DNA from: Bacillota bacterium
Lineage (GTDB): Bacteria > Bacillota > UBA4882 > UBA8346
DNA: 64,000 nt
NCBI GenBank assembly: GCA_023402395.1
Contig: JAEYGI010000040.1
Coordinates: forward strand, 186,001-250,000
Reading direction: 5' to 3'
Below are positions 1-8,076 of this stretch, piece by piece; position 1 is the stretch's first letter, and each line of letters starts with the position of its first letter. The position numbers and the translations under genes were made by a program. The notes below the pieces were generated by a model, which worked only from the letters and a program-made list of their open reading frames with translations, did no database searches and was not told the DNA's origin.

Positions 1-348
1 GAAGCGGAAGAAATGGTCAATACCGTTGTCCAGCCGGATCTGACGGTGGTCTGCGACCCGGCCAAGCTCGACGACAAAGGCTGTAGCGGCGCCCCGGATC
101 TGGTCGTCGAAATCCTATCGCCGCATACGGCGGCCAAAGACATGAAAATTAAGCTCGCCTTGTACGAAAGGGTCGGGGTCAGGGAATATTGGCTGATCCA
201 ACCGCTGGATAAGACCGTAATGGTCTTTTCCCTGAATGAAAACGGGAAATATGCGAAACCGGAGATCTATGACTACCAGGACAGTGTTGGGGTCGGTATC
301 TTCCGTGGTGAGCTGATCGTCGATCTGGCCGGGGTTTTTGCGGAATGA
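1..348 (+). CDS. Uma2 family (DUF820) endonuclease-like protein, 5' truncated
   Basis: The frame is open from base 1, so the N-terminus lies outside the window; 115 codons remain. The visible part has the Uma2/DUF820 signature: QPDLTVV, then GAPDLVVEILSP, then a D...K..LYE.VGVREYW stretch. In this family these carry the PD-(D/E)XK nuclease-fold residues (D of QPDL, E of VVEI, then K). Such proteins are numerous in cyanobacteria and some Bacillota; their role is mostly unproven. The family call is confident; activity and biological role are not shown by the sequence. No operon partner is visible upstream. Confidence 0.85.
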   Translation, partial: EAEEMVNTVVQPDLTVVCDPAKLDDKGCSGAPDLVVEILSPHTAAKDMKIKLALYERVGVREYWLIQPLDKTVMVFSLNENGKYAKPEIYDYQDSVGVGIFRGELIVDLAGVFAE

Positions 349-537
349 TGACGGGCTTATCGGGGAATGTCAATTATCTGAATACCGGCGCTGATTCAGA
401 GCTGCTGTGTCCGGGCGAAGCCGCTTCGGATATTCAATTCTTTCAGCAGGTAAATCGCCCCGGATGTTGAAATAGATCCGGGGCATATTATTTTTACAGA
501 CAACTATGGCCCAAAAACACTCCCGCGGAGGATGCCC

Positions 538-1041
538 ATGGGTTTTTTGCCCCGCCAGTCGGTGACGCTGGCGATTGAGCTGACCCCCCAGGAAGCTTTG
601 GCCAGGCTGGCGGAGAATGTCGAGGCTTCCCAACCGTCGTTGCTGTCCCGATTGACCGGCGGGCCAAAGCCAAAACCGTTCCTGGGCCAGGTGGAGGGGA
701 ACAGTTTTACCCTGATGCGAATTATCCGTTACCGGAATTCATTTCAGCCGCTGATCGGCGGCGCGATCGAACCCGGCTCTTCCGGGAGCGTGGTCCGGTT
801 GACCATGAAGATCAACCCGTTGACCGGCTTTGTGATCGGGTTATGGATTGCCGCGTCACTCGTCATCGGACTGGCCGGGTTGTTTATTCACGGGAACGCC
901 ACCGGCCGGATGATTCCGTTTTATATGGCGGCATTCGGGTATCTGGTATGCATGGGGCCGTTTATGTTTGAAGCGTATCTCGGCAAAAAGTACTTGATGC
1001 GCATCTTTGTCAATGCCAGTTCCCAAGGGAGCCAGCCGTGA
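538..1041 (+). CDS. Hypothetical membrane protein with two C-terminal transmembrane segments
   Basis: I do not recognise a family. The protein has a soluble N-terminal half of about 95 residues and then two hydrophobic segments (roughly residues 100-120 and 130-150), ending in a short basic tail. Two ATGs lie 6 bases apart; the GGAGG at 527-531 touches the first one (532) but sits 6 bases before the second, so 538 is chosen. The stop overlaps the next start by four bases (GTGA), so it is probably co-translated with the cyclase gene. The soluble part could be a short domain preceding a membrane anchor; no function is inferred. Confidence 0.7.
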   Translation: MGFLPRQSVTLAIELTPQEALARLAENVEASQPSLLSRLTGGPKPKPFLGQVEGNSFTLMRIIRYRNSFQPLIGGAIEPGSSGSVVRLTMKINPLTGFVIGLWIAASLVIGLAGLFIHGNATGRMIPFYMAAFGYLVCMGPFMFEAYLGKKYLMRIFVNASSQGSQP

Positions 1042-1652
1042 GCCGCTGGATTGATCTGTCCCATCCCCTTCACGACGGAATGCCGGTCTATCCGGGCGAC
1101 GATGCGACGCGGTTGGGTCCGGCGCGGCAAATGGCCAGCGATGGCTATAATGCGTTCCGGCTGGATACCGGGATGCACGCCGGAACCCATCTCGACGCGC
1201 CGCTGCATCTGGTCGCCGGCGGCCGGTTTATTGATGACTATCCGCTCGAAGCCTTTGCCGGCAGGGGTTGTTTACTGGATGTCCGGGATGAGACAGTAAT
1301 CGCCATGAAGCCGGAGTATGAGTCGGGAATCCCGGCTGATTCGATCGTGCTGCTTTATACCGGTTGGGATCGTAATTATGGGACGCCAGGCTATTACGCG
1401 GACCATCCGGTGGTCGATTCGGAATTGGTCCGGCAGCTGATGGCCAAACGGGTCAAGCTCCTTGGAATCGATGCGCCTTCCCCCGATCGGGCGCCCTTTA
1501 CAATCCACAAACTGTTGCTCGGAAACGGGGTTTTGATCCTGGAGAATCTGACCAATCTCGGCCAATTGCCGCCGGCCGGGTTTGAGATCTTCGCCTTTCC
1601 GCTTAAGCTCCGGGCCGAGGGCTCGCCGGTCAGGGCGGTTGCCCGGATTTGA
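1038..1652 (+). CDS. Cyclase family protein (kynurenine formamidase-like metal hydrolase)
   Basis: Contains the cyclase-family (Pfam Cyclase) pattern: LSHPLHDGMPVYPGD near the N-terminus and the metal-binding HAGTHLDAPLH motif at about residues 54-64. In characterised relatives the H-x-G-T-H-x-D residues bind a divalent metal for hydrolysis of N-formylkynurenine or cyclic amides. The length of 204 residues fits the family. The start is GTG, overlapping the previous stop (GTGA) with AAGGGAG a few bases upstream. No tryptophan-degradation genes are nearby, so the substrate is unknown and the formamidase label is only by family. Confidence 0.85.
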   Translation: MSRWIDLSHPLHDGMPVYPGDDATRLGPARQMASDGYNAFRLDTGMHAGTHLDAPLHLVAGGRFIDDYPLEAFAGRGCLLDVRDETVIAMKPEYESGIPADSIVLLYTGWDRNYGTPGYYADHPVVDSELVRQLMAKRVKLLGIDAPSPDRAPFTIHKLLLGNGVLILENLTNLGQLPPAGFEIFAFPLKLRAEGSPVRAVARI

Positions 1653-1674
1653 TGATGGGGAACAATTGTGTTGT

Positions 1675-1855
1675 TATATAGGATGAAATAAATCTCTTAA
1701 CTGGATTTGCATTCTTAAAACCGAATGCAAATAAATCAAATCGGAATTTATTTCATCCTATTACAGCGGTAATAAGTTGAATTAAATTCCTTACAATTTC
1801 ATCTTGGAAGGTTACGGGACATGATGCATACTGAAGATTTAATTCAACTTATATA
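1675..1855. repeat. Dispersed 181-bp double-palindrome element, copy 1
   Basis: Two palindromes in tandem fill the gap before asnS. The left one has outer arms AGGATGAAATAAAT/ATTTATTTCATCCT (14 bp, perfect) with an inner TTTGCATTC/GAATGCAAA stem. The right one has arms ATAAGTTGAATTAAAT/ATTTAATTCAACTTAT (16 bp, perfect). The element ends themselves form imperfect terminal inverted repeats (17 of 20 positions match), bordered by TATATA. A second copy lies at 20142-20324. No ORF is inside, so a MITE-like element is the simplest reading. Confidence 0.85.
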
Positions 1856-1981
1856 CCTCCGCCGGTGGAGGAAGAATATCATGATAATGAATATCATATC
1901 GACCCCGCGTTTGCGCCATCCCGGCCGACTTCAGGGATGAATGCTTGAAAACGAAAAATGCCGCGAAAGGATCTGAAACGT

Positions 1982-3373
1982 ATGGGCAACGTGTTAATCA
2001 GAGAGCTTTTCAAAGAATCCCAAGTTCACCTGGGTAAAGCCATTGAGGTCTCCGGCTGGGTCCGGACCTTGCGGGACTCTAAAACTTTCGGCTTCATCGA
2101 GTTAAACGACGGATCGTTCTTTAAAAACCTCCAAATCGTGTTCGACGATACCCTGCCGAACTTTGCCGAAGTAATCAAACTGGGAGTGGGAGCGGCCATC
2201 ATCGTCGCCGGCGACCTGGTGGAGAGCCCCGGCGCCAAGCAGCCCTTTGAACTGAAAGCCAGGCGGATCCAGCTCGAAGGAGCCTCCGCCTTGGATTATC
2301 CGTTACAGAAGAAACGGCATTCCTTTGAATACCTGCGGACCATCGCCCATCTCCGGCCCCGCACCAACACGTTTTCAGCGGTATTCCGGGTCCGGTCGCT
2401 GGCCGCCTACGCCATTCACCGGTTTTTCCAGGAGCGGAGCTTCGTCTATGTTCATACGCCGATCATCACTGGCAGCGACTGCGAAGGAGCCGGCGAGATG
2501 TTCCGGGTGACCACGTTTGATTTGCAGAACCCGCCCCGGACCGATCAGGGACAAATCGACTTTTCCCAGGACTTTTTCGGCAAGGAGACCAATCTCACGG
2601 TCAGCGGCCAGTTGGAAGTGGAAACCTATTGCATGGCGTTCCGGAACGTCTATACCTTCGGCCCGACCTTCCGGGCCGAGAACTCCAACACCGCCCGGCA
2701 TGCGGCTGAGTTTTGGATGATCGAGCCGGAGATGGCTTTCGCGGATCTCCGCGACAATATGGACCTGGCCGAAGCGATGATCAAATCGGTGATCACCGAC
2801 ATCCTGAATCAAGCCCCGGCCGAGATGGAGTTTTTCAACGGAATCATCGACAACGGCTTGTTTGACCGGCTGCGGAACGTGGTCAACTCCGAATTCGGCC
2901 ATGTGACCTACACCGAAGCCATTGAGTTGTTACAGAAATCGGGGGCCAAGTTTGACTACCCGATCGAGTGGGGCAAGGATCTTCAGACCGAACATGAACG
3001 GTACCTAACCGAGCAGATTTTCAAAAAACCGGTCTTTGTCACCGATTATCCCAAGGAGATCAAAGCGTTTTACATGCGGCTCAACGACGACGGCAAAACA
3101 GTGGCCGCCATGGATCTGCTGGTGCCAGGAGTGGGCGAGATCATCGGCGGCAGCCAGCGTGAGGAGCGGTTGGACGTTTTGGAACGGCGGATGGCCGAGT
3201 TAAACCTCAACCCGGCCGATTACTGGTGGTATCTCGACCTCCGCAAATATGGCGGCACCCGGCACGCCGGTTACGGCCTCGGCTTCGAACGGCTGATCAT
3301 GTACTTGACCGGAATGTCTAACATCCGCGATGTCGTCGCCTATCCGCGAACGGTCCGTTCGGCCGAATTTTAA
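1982..3373 (+). CDS. asnS: Asparaginyl-tRNA synthetase
   Basis: Class IIb aminoacyl-tRNA synthetase that charges tRNA-Asn in the cytoplasm. The N-terminal OB-fold anticodon-binding domain (EVSGWVRTLRDSKTFGFIEL) is followed by the class II core: motif 2 around FGPTFRAENSNTARHAAEF and motif 3 GYGLGFERLIMYLTG near the C-terminus. FRAENSNTARH distinguishes AsnRS from AspRS (which usually has FRDED). With the start at 1982 the length is 463 residues, as usual. An in-frame ATG at 1958 exists, but AAGGA at 1967-1971 favours 1982 and the family N-terminus agrees. Followed by an intrinsic terminator at 3479-3516. Confidence 0.95.
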   Translation: MGNVLIRELFKESQVHLGKAIEVSGWVRTLRDSKTFGFIELNDGSFFKNLQIVFDDTLPNFAEVIKLGVGAAIIVAGDLVESPGAKQPFELKARRIQLEGASALDYPLQKKRHSFEYLRTIAHLRPRTNTFSAVFRVRSLAAYAIHRFFQERSFVYVHTPIITGSDCEGAGEMFRVTTFDLQNPPRTDQGQIDFSQDFFGKETNLTVSGQLEVETYCMAFRNVYTFGPTFRAENSNTARHAAEFWMIEPEMAFADLRDNMDLAEAMIKSVITDILNQAPAEMEFFNGIIDNGLFDRLRNVVNSEFGHVTYTEAIELLQKSGAKFDYPIEWGKDLQTEHERYLTEQIFKKPVFVTDYPKEIKAFYMRLNDDGKTVAAMDLLVPGVGEIIGGSQREERLDVLERRMAELNLNPADYWWYLDLRKYGGTRHAGYGLGFERLIMYLTGMSNIRDVVAYPRTVRSAEF

Positions 3374-3422
3374 ACTTTTGCCGGACTAATCCCTTTTGGT
3401 GCCAAGTATTCTAAAGGCGGTG

Positions 3423-3455
3423 TGATAAACCTCGGCCGTAGGCTGAGCTTTATCA
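3423..3455 (+). repeat. Minimal copy of the chemotaxis-cluster hairpin element
   Basis: TGATAAA (3423-3429) and TTTATCA (3449-3455) enclose the hairpin CTCGGCC-GTA-GGCTGAG. The TGATAAA plus GGCC-loop-GGC arrangement matches the left part of the longer elements at 42211, 51698, 51833 and 58773, but here the hairpin is closed directly by the TTTATCA arm with no variable region. It sits between asnS and the DUF378 gene. It is assigned by similarity over about 30 bases, so the relationship is probable rather than certain. Confidence 0.5.
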
Positions 3456-3478
3456 GAAAAGCCCAAAATAATGCAAGT

Positions 3479-3516
3479 ATCCCGGAAACCGGTTGGCGGA
3501 TTCCGGGATTTATTTT
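3479..3516 (+). terminator. Intrinsic terminator after asnS
   Basis: Perfect 9-bp stem ATCCCGGAA/TTCCGGGAT (3479-3487 with 3501-3509) followed by TTATTTT. Confidence 0.75.
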
Positions 3517-3586
3517 AAAAATATTCCAATCTAATTTTGGCCAAAGGAGGAACACTATTAAAAATTATCGTTTAGGAGATGGTATT

Positions 3587-3811
3587 TTGGATCGCTTGGC
3601 TCTGATCCTGGTAATTATCGGCGCGTTAAACTGGTTGCTGGTCGGGCTGTTCCGCTATGATCTGGTGGCCAGCCTTTGCGGCGGGCCGGGCGCGCTATTG
3701 AGCCGAATTGTCTATTCCCTGGTTGGGATCGCCGGAATTTACTGCATCAGCTTTTTGTTCCGGGAGCGGGCTCCGAACCAGGAAGCTCGAAGGGCGGACC
3801 CGATGAATTGA
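3587..3811 (+). CDS. DUF378 family small membrane protein
   Basis: 74 residues with two hydrophobic segments; it opens LALILVIIGALNWLLVGLF and continues with a second segment at YSLVGIAGIYCISF, the typical DUF378 (YuzA-like) pattern. The function of the family is unknown. The start is TTG with AGGAG 8 bases upstream (3574-3578), which places the family's usual first residues at the N-terminus. An alternative in-frame ATT at 3557 has an even better AAAGGAGG 6 bases before it, so a ten-residue longer form cannot be excluded. It follows the asnS terminator and appears to be its own unit. Confidence 0.75.
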   Translation: MDRLALILVIIGALNWLLVGLFRYDLVASLCGGPGALLSRIVYSLVGIAGIYCISFLFRERAPNQEARRADPMN

Positions 3812-3817
3812 CTTCGA

Positions 3818-3845
3818 TTGCCGGTTTAACGCCGGCTTTTGTGTT
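3818..3845 (+). terminator. Weak terminator after the DUF378 gene
   Basis: GCCGG-TTTAACG-CCGGC (3820-3836) followed by TTTTGTGTTT. The stem is only 5 bp. Confidence 0.4.
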
Positions 3846-3966
3846 TGATGGGCTCCATTCTTCCCTTGAGCAGGGCGTGTTCATGGCGTGCCGGTTTCCG
3901 AGTTGCCGTGAGACTGATCCCGGCATATATTGATTTGGAGAGAATTTGGGGAATGGATTCGGTATA

Positions 3967-3999
3967 CTTCCGGCAAGACCTGCCGGAAGGTGTTTTTTT
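3967..3999 (+). terminator. Intrinsic terminator
   Basis: Stem CTTCCGGCA/TGCCGGAAG (3967-3989, 5-base loop) followed by GTGTTTTTTT. It stops plus-strand transcription before the CBS gene. No gene was recognised between 3845 and this hairpin, so a short untranslated transcript could end here. Confidence 0.8.
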
Positions 4000-4089
4000 G
4001 ATTATACGTAAATATATTATTGAAGATGCAACTTTTACCCGGAAAATCAGTTATATATGTTGAGGCATTAATCCGGAAGGAGAACAGGG

Positions 4090-4548
4090 ATGAACATCGC
4101 CTTTTTCCTGATTCCCAAGAGTGAGGTGGTCTATCTGCCCGAAAAATGCACGATGCGCCAGGCTCTGGAAAAGATGGAATACCACCGTTACACCGCGATC
4201 CCCTTGATCGATGAGAACGGCAAGTATGCCGGGACATTGACCGAAGGGGATCTCTTATGGAAGATGAAAAACAGTCCGGGTTTGACCTTTGAAGGGACGG
4301 AGCGGGTTCCGTTACGGGAAGTCCCCCGCCGGATTAAAAACGCGCCGGTCCGTATCAATGCCGAGATCGAAGATTTGCTTTCCCTGGTGATGGTTCAGAA
4401 TTTTGTGCCGGTGGTCGATGACAACGGGACATTCATCGGGATTATCCGGCGCCGGGAGATCATCGAGTACTATGCCGGTATCCATTCGGCCCAAAAAAAT
4501 ATCCAGCGGATGAAAGTACTCGCTTCGAACGCCCAACCTTCCTGCTGA
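4090..4548 (+). CDS. Tandem CBS-domain protein
   Basis: 152 residues consisting almost wholly of two CBS domains: residues about 10-65 (PEKCTMRQALEKMEYHRYTAIPLID...GTLTEGDLL) and about 85-140 (VRINAEIEDLLSLVMVQNFVPVVDDNGTFIGIIRRREII). CBS pairs bind adenine nucleotides and usually regulate a partner protein; stand-alone CBS proteins in Bacillota have poorly known targets. GGAAGGAG lies just upstream of the ATG. No partner enzyme is adjacent: the gene is flanked by a terminator at 3967-3999 and a bidirectional one at 4661-4689, so it is probably transcribed alone. Confidence 0.9.
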   Translation: MNIAFFLIPKSEVVYLPEKCTMRQALEKMEYHRYTAIPLIDENGKYAGTLTEGDLLWKMKNSPGLTFEGTERVPLREVPRRIKNAPVRINAEIEDLLSLVMVQNFVPVVDDNGTFIGIIRRREIIEYYAGIHSAQKNIQRMKVLASNAQPSC

Positions 4549-4660
4549 TTGTCAGGCGGGAGGGAAAAAACGCCATTATTATGACTTATTTCGTTTCACC
4601 GGAGAAGCTTATCCGCGATCCATTGGCGGATGGGCACGGTTTTAACTGAAAATCAAGGAT

Positions 4661-4689
4661 AATGACCGCTCGATAAGAGAGCGGTCATT
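4661..4689. terminator. Bidirectional hairpin between convergent genes
   Basis: Perfect 11-bp stem AATGACCGCTC/GAGCGGTCATT with a 7-base loop, AT-rich on both sides, between the CBS gene (+) and the DUF2569 gene (-). Confidence 0.75.
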
Positions 4690-4718
4690 ATTTCATCTGG
4701 TTGGCGCGGATTTTCGCA

Positions 4719-5216
4719 TTATTGCGCCGGACTTCCATAAGTTTTCCGCACCCGCTTGGACCGGAGAAAGTAGGGATACCAGATCAGAGTGAAAAGCCAG
4801 GTATAGGCCATGGGAATGATTAGGGCGCTTTGGATCAACGCCTCCCGGGTCCGGAATTGATAGATGGACGGGCCGATGGAGCGGGGGTCGCCGGCCCGGA
4901 TCGAGAAAATCACTACAATGGCCAGGGTAAGGTAGATCAGACGGTAAATCAAAAACAGCCTGGTAATTTTCAAGGCGGACCCCGGGAGTTTATACAGGGC
5001 ATAGTCGGTAAACAAGATAGCCGCCAGATAAAACAGGCCAAAGGCGGTGAACGGGATGGCCTGAGCGGGAGTGGATCGGAGCAGTTGATACCCTTGGGTG
5101 AGAGTGGAGATTCCGATAAATAGTTCCCCGGCAACAAGTAAAATGCAGAACAACAGAATCAGGCCGGAGACCTTGCGATCCTCCTCATATTCGTAGGGTT
5201 TGCGGAACTCATCCAT
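4719..5216 (-). CDS. DUF2569 family membrane protein
   Basis: 165 residues with four predicted transmembrane segments. The first follows an acidic cytoplasmic N-terminus (KVSGLILLFCILLVAGELFI), and the protein ends TLIWYPYFLRSKRVRKTY; the YFLxSKRVxxT ending after the last segment is typical of DUF2569. The family's function is unknown. It is a single gene between two bidirectional hairpins. A TATAAT-like box lies upstream on the minus strand near 5254, but no clear -35 is seen. The family call rests on the C-terminal motif and topology. Confidence 0.7.
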   Translation of the reverse strand: MDEFRKPYEYEEDRKVSGLILLFCILLVAGELFIGISTLTQGYQLLRSTPAQAIPFTAFGLFYLAAILFTDYALYKLPGSALKITRLFLIYRLIYLTLAIVVIFSIRAGDPRSIGPSIYQFRTREALIQSALIIPMAYTWLFTLIWYPYFLRSKRVRKTYGSPAQ

Positions 5217-5367
5217 TGCTTGATAAGACCTCCCTTATCGGCTCGATTTCATTATACCATAATCTTCCTCGAAATTACAGTTGACCGCCGGAAAGGTCGT
5301 CTCCGAGCAGACTTGAAACGGTTTGATTGCAGATTGGTCAGATCGGACCGGCGTTCCGAATGTGAAG

Positions 5368-5391
5368 AAAACCGCCGTGAGAGGCGGTTTT
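5368..5391 (-). terminator. Terminator after the MBL-fold gene
   Basis: AAAACCGCC/GGCGGTTTT stem with a 6-base loop. On the minus strand it is followed by CTTC. It lies 31 bases past the stop of the gene at 5422-6201. Confidence 0.75.
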
Positions 5392-5421
5392 CTTTGTAGT
5401 AACCAATCTAGATCACGACTT

Positions 5422-6201
5422 TCATTCGGACTTCTTTAGGATGGTCAACTCGCCTGGTTGCATGATCAAGCACTTGCATTGGGGATATTGCTCCGCCAGG
5501 AGATAGGCGAATTTCTCCGGGTCAACCGTGTTATCGGCGTACATGCCGTAATGGTTGGGGATGATCGTTCCCGGATGGAGCAGTTTGACGGCATGAACCG
5601 CGCTGCGGACATCCATGTTGCCCAGTTGGCCGTTGATACAAAGGAAGGCATAATCAATGGGGAAGGCTTGACCAATGGTTTTCATTCCGGCAAACAAGAT
5701 AGTATCCCCGGAGAAGTAGAGCGTCAACCCGTCGCTTTGAACGATATACCCAATGGCGCCGCCGGAGTGAACCGCTTTCACCGCAGTGATCCGGTATTCA
5801 CCGATAACGGCGGACTCATTGAGTTCAAGCGCCTGGACGGAGCCGTCCGGTATGTCAAGAACCTCGGTGAGCTTTTGATGGACCGGCGCCGAACCGAAAA
5901 AGCGAACCTTGGGGTTCTCAGAAAGGATCACAATTGAGTTGGGATCGAGATGATCCTGATGATCGTGAGTCAGCAGTACCGCGCCAACCGGGATGTCGGC
6001 GCCAGGGTCAATGACGGGCGGAATCAAGCGGGCGTGGATATAAGGGCGGTAACCGGCGGAGATCGTGTCCGTAAGATAAGGGTCGATATAAATAATTTCG
6101 CCGGACGGATTTTTCAGGGCATAGCCGGACTGGCCGAGCCACCAGAGGCCGATGGAACCGGGGGGGATTGAACTGGTTTTGATCTGGGCAGTCGTGTTCA
6201 T
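5422..6201 (-). CDS. MBL-fold metal-dependent hydrolase (UlaG-like)
   Basis: Metallo-beta-lactamase superfamily protein of 259 residues. It has the metal-binding motif LTHDHQDHLDP (HxHxDH, residues about 78-88), a downstream AVHSGGAIGYIV histidine, the FSGDT aspartate and a late PNHYGMY histidine. The opening GSIGLWWLGQSGYALK resembles the L-ascorbate-6-phosphate lactonase (UlaG) group, often annotated as UPF0173 or YtkL-type hydrolases. The substrate is unknown and no ascorbate genes are nearby. It is divergent from the TetR gene at 6361; a minus-strand promoter is visible at 6243-6271. Confidence 0.9.
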   Translation of the reverse strand: MNTTAQIKTSSIPPGSIGLWWLGQSGYALKNPSGEIIYIDPYLTDTISAGYRPYIHARLIPPVIDPGADIPVGAVLLTHDHQDHLDPNSIVILSENPKVRFFGSAPVHQKLTEVLDIPDGSVQALELNESAVIGEYRITAVKAVHSGGAIGYIVQSDGLTLYFSGDTILFAGMKTIGQAFPIDYAFLCINGQLGNMDVRSAVHAVKLLHPGTIIPNHYGMYADNTVDPEKFAYLLAEQYPQCKCLIMQPGELTILKKSE

Positions 6202-6242
6202 GAGCGCGCCGGTCCTTTCCTTGGAAAGATAATTACCGTTTC

Positions 6243-6271
6243 ATTTTACCAGATATTTGACGGATCAACAA
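6243..6271 (-). promoter_or_regulatory. SigA-type promoter of the MBL-fold gene
   Basis: Minus-strand TTGTTG (6266-6271), 17-base spacer and TAAAAT (6243-6248), 42 bases before the gene start. Confidence 0.55.
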
Positions 6272-6287
6272 TTTGCAGCGCAAAATA

Positions 6288-6344
6288 TTGCGGATTTTAA
6301 TGGAAAAGAGTATAATCGATTTAAAGTTAGTAATTACTCACTAA
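6288..6344 (+). promoter_or_regulatory. Promoter and likely autoregulatory operator of the TetR gene
   Basis: TTGCGG (6288-6293), a 17-base spacer and TATAAT (6311-6316) form a good SigA promoter. Just downstream, TTAGT and ACTAA (6327-6344) flank an AT-rich 8-base centre. This inverted repeat covers the expected transcription start, as autoregulated TetR genes often show. The binding protein is inferred. Confidence 0.6.
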
Positions 6345-6360
6345 ATTTCCCGGAGGGAAA

Positions 6361-6975
6361 ATGCCGACTAAGAAAGAACTGACGAAGCAGCGCATCATCG
6401 ACACCGCAATCCGGCTGATTTCGACACTCGGCTTCAACGCGACCACCACCGCGTTGATTGCCAGGGAGGCCGGGTTATCGGAGACGATTATCTTCAAATA
6501 TTTCAAGGACAAACGGAACTTGTTGCGGGAGATCGGGAATCTGGCCACCGAACAAGTCTTTGAAAACATCGCGTTAATCCCTTTTCAAAAAAATGTGGAG
6601 CTGTCCAAGGAATATCCGTTGCGTGAGTTTCTAAAGTCGATCGCCCTGGAGCGGTTCCAGTTTATTGAAAAGAACCTGGAACTGATTAAGATTCTGGTGG
6701 TCGAGATGCAATACAGCGCCGACTTGTTGGAGCAGGCTCAAAAGACCGTCTTTCCCAAGGCGTACGAAGTTGCCGGTGGAATTCAACGGATTATCGCCGC
6801 CAAGACGGGGATCGGCGAGGCGCAGGCTAAAGCCGTGGCCCGGTTGTGGATCGGGACTTTTTTATCGATCGCGGTGCAAAAGTATCTGTTGACCATCCCG
6901 TTTCAACCGGGGGAGGTTGAGGACGAGCTGGAGAGGGTGTTGGATGTAATCGAATGTTATGTGAATTCCAAGTGA
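6361..6975 (+). CDS. TetR/AcrR family transcriptional regulator
   Basis: 204 residues. The N-terminal helix-turn-helix reads KQRIIDTAIRLISTLGFNATTTALIAREAGLSETIIFKYFKDK (shown here by position, residues about 8-50), the standard TetR DNA-binding domain; the rest is the ligand and dimerisation domain. GGAGGG lies 4 bases before the ATG. The gene precedes the acyl-CoA dehydratase activase trio by about 120 bases on the same strand, so it may control or be transcribed with it. The inverted repeat at 6327-6344 in its own promoter suggests self-repression. Confidence 0.9.
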   Translation: MPTKKELTKQRIIDTAIRLISTLGFNATTTALIAREAGLSETIIFKYFKDKRNLLREIGNLATEQVFENIALIPFQKNVELSKEYPLREFLKSIALERFQFIEKNLELIKILVVEMQYSADLLEQAQKTVFPKAYEVAGGIQRIIAAKTGIGEAQAKAVARLWIGTFLSIAVQKYLLTIPFQPGEVEDELERVLDVIECYVNSK

Positions 6976-7092
6976 TACAGTCTATCGTTTGACTGGGGTC
7001 TCTGAATGGATTGGCCCTTTGGCCGGGTCTGCCACAACGGGGTGTGCAAGAGTGCTGAACTGACCGGAATAGTTTGCGGAGGAGGCGTTTTC

Positions 7093-8076
7093 ATGAAAAT
7101 CGGGCTGCCGTCGGCATTGCTCCATACCTACTATCGGACCTTCTGGCGGACGTTCTTCGGCGAATTGGGCCTGGAGGTCGTGGAGTCCGGCCCGACCACC
7201 AAAGCGATTATTACTAAGGGGATCAGCCAGGCGGTGCCCGAGATTTGCGTTCCGATGAAGATCTATACCGGGCATGTGGCCGAGTTGCTGGAGCGGGGAG
7301 TGGATTGGGTCTATGTTCCCCGGTTCGTCTCGATTCGGAGCGGCGACAGTTTCTGCCCCAAGTTCCTGGGTCTTCCGGATATGTTGAAGCATACCGTCCC
7401 GGGTTTAGCGGAGCGGATGCTTACCCATTATCTGAACGCCGCCAGCGATGACATCGCCACCACCGCCAATTACCTGAAGCTTGGCAAGGTATTCACCGCC
7501 GACCAGGCGGTCATCAAGGCCGCCATCGCCCGGGGCCGCGAGCAATGGCACGCGTTCCGGAATCTTTGTTGCCTGGATGGTTGTGATTGTGAAACCGCGA
7601 ACGAAGCCGTCCTTACCGGCCATCCGGTTACAGTCACGCATCTCTCGGTCAAAATCGGACTGATCGGCTATGTCTATAATGTTTACGATCCCATTGTCGG
7701 CATGGAGATCATTCCCAGACTCCGCCGGTTGGGGGCAGAAGCGGTCACCTTTGAAATGGTGAAAAGCAATAAGCTTGAAAAGCATATGAAGCATTTTTCG
7801 CGGAGATTGTTCTGGACATTCTCTAATAAACTGTTGGCCAGCGCCTATCATTTTCTCGAAGATCCGGGCATTGACGGGGTGATCCATGTCTCGGCCTTCG
7901 GTTGCGGACCCGATTCCTTTCTCGGGAAACTGCTGGAACTGGATGCTGATCGGTTCGACAAGCCGTTGATGACGATCCGGGTCGACGAACATACCGGAGA
8001 AAGCCATTTGCAGACCCGGGTCGAGGCGTTTGCGGACATGATCGCCAAACTGAAACGGGAAAAGGGGTGCGCCTAA
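7093..8076 (+). CDS. Acyl-CoA dehydratase activase-related protein (COG3580/DUF2229-like)
   Basis: 327 residues, opening MKIGLPSALLHTYYRTFWRT. It belongs to the protein group related to 2-hydroxyglutaryl-CoA dehydratase components, with conserved cysteines at VPEICVPMK, SFCPK and FGCGPDS that may bind an iron-sulfur cluster. The chosen ATG has GGAGGAGG upstream (7078-7085); a longer frame from 7006 lacks such a site. The stop is immediately followed by the next ATG (TAAATG), so it is translationally linked to 8077-9171. In Bacillota these three families commonly travel together; their substrate is not established. Confidence 0.8.
   Translation: MKIGLPSALLHTYYRTFWRTFFGELGLEVVESGPTTKAIITKGISQAVPEICVPMKIYTGHVAELLERGVDWVYVPRFVSIRSGDSFCPKFLGLPDMLKHTVPGLAERMLTHYLNAASDDIATTANYLKLGKVFTADQAVIKAAIARGREQWHAFRNLCCLDGCDCETANEAVLTGHPVTVTHLSVKIGLIGYVYNVYDPIVGMEIIPRLRRLGAEAVTFEMVKSNKLEKHMKHFSRRLFWTFSNKLLASAYHFLEDPGIDGVIHVSAFGCGPDSFLGKLLELDADRFDKPLMTIRVDEHTGESHLQTRVEAFADMIAKLKREKGCA

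Noticed and set aside
1856..1981. T-box upstream of asnS
   Set aside because: No GGTGGTACC-type T-box sequence or terminator/antiterminator pair is present before asnS.
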